A stretch of 5,609 bases of DNA from an uncultured Clostridia bacterium (GTDB taxonomy: Bacteria; Bacillota; Clostridia; Christensenellales; Borkfalkiaceae): contig CALWBJ010000169.1 in NCBI GenBank assembly GCA_944376035.1, positions 1-5,609 of the forward strand. The letters run 5' to 3'. Positions 5,563 through 5,609 of the stretch are shown piece after piece. The position numbers were made by a program, and so were the translations under genes. How positions within the stretch are numbered: position 1 is the first letter of the stretch; each line of letters starts with the position of its first letter. The notes beneath the pieces were generated by a model that was not told the DNA's origin, did no database searches, and was given only the letters and a program-made list of their open reading frames with translations.

Positions 5563-5609
5563 TTATTTCATGTGTTTCAACGACCAGGATATTATCTTTT
5601 CAATAGTGT
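5563..5609 (-). CDS. ruvA: Probable C-terminal end of RuvA (partial, cut by the window edge)
   Basis: Only 14 codons are inside the window (5607-5566), followed by TAA at 5565-5563. They read TIEKIISWSLKHMK. RuvA proteins commonly end in a short helix of the type (V/I)E(E/D)(I/V)I+.ALK.., and ruvA normally stands directly before ruvB, here with a 45-base gap. Both other minus-strand frames are closed within the same stretch. RuvA is the tetrameric junction-binding partner of RuvB, and its C-terminal domain docks on RuvB. The call rests mainly on context, since 14 residues cannot prove identity. Confidence 0.55.
   Translation of the reverse strand, partial: TIEKIISWSLKHMK

Overview
The window looks like part of a chromosome from a low-GC Gram-positive (Firmicutes/Clostridia) bacterium, perhaps an uncultured gut or rumen anaerobe. 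Three things suggest this: the gene order ruvA-ruvB-queA-tgt-yajC followed by a TIGR04086-type membrane protein, the very A+T-rich spacers, and the GC-rich hairpin terminators. This is inference from gene content and style, not a taxonomic assignment. Every gene I can support lies on the minus strand, so transcription runs from high to low coordinates.

Region by region, in transcription order: (1) 5609-5563, the last 14 codons of what is probably ruvA. (2) 5517-4456, complete ruvB, followed at once by a strong intrinsic terminator (4450-4408). (3) 4304-3282, complete queA, and 3165-2038, complete tgt, two enzymes of tRNA queuosine modification. (4) 1888-1400, yajC, with its own promoter-like site and a good Shine-Dalgarno. 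(5) 1266-880, a four-helix membrane protein of the TIGR04086 type, whose start codon directly touches the U-tract of a terminator hairpin. (6) A 381-bp A+T-rich spacer (879-499) holding a long perfect hairpin and a near-consensus sigma-A promoter. (7) 498-1, the 5' part of a glycoside hydrolase gene, running off the window and broken by an in-frame TAG at codon 41.

How the genes work together: RuvA and RuvB form the Holliday-junction branch-migration motor. Tgt inserts preQ1 at the wobble position of GUN-anticodon tRNAs, and QueA then converts preQ1 to epoxyqueuosine using S-adenosylmethionine. YajC is an accessory of the Sec translocon. The grouping is a conserved housekeeping neighbourhood rather than a single pathway. 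The hydrolase beyond the spacer is accessory carbohydrate metabolism and probably marks a junction between core and variable DNA.

I see no CRISPR array, tRNA, rRNA, insertion sequence or convincing new system. The points most worth a second look are the premature amber codon in an otherwise intact hydrolase frame, and the terminator-start codon overlap in front of the TIGR04086 gene.
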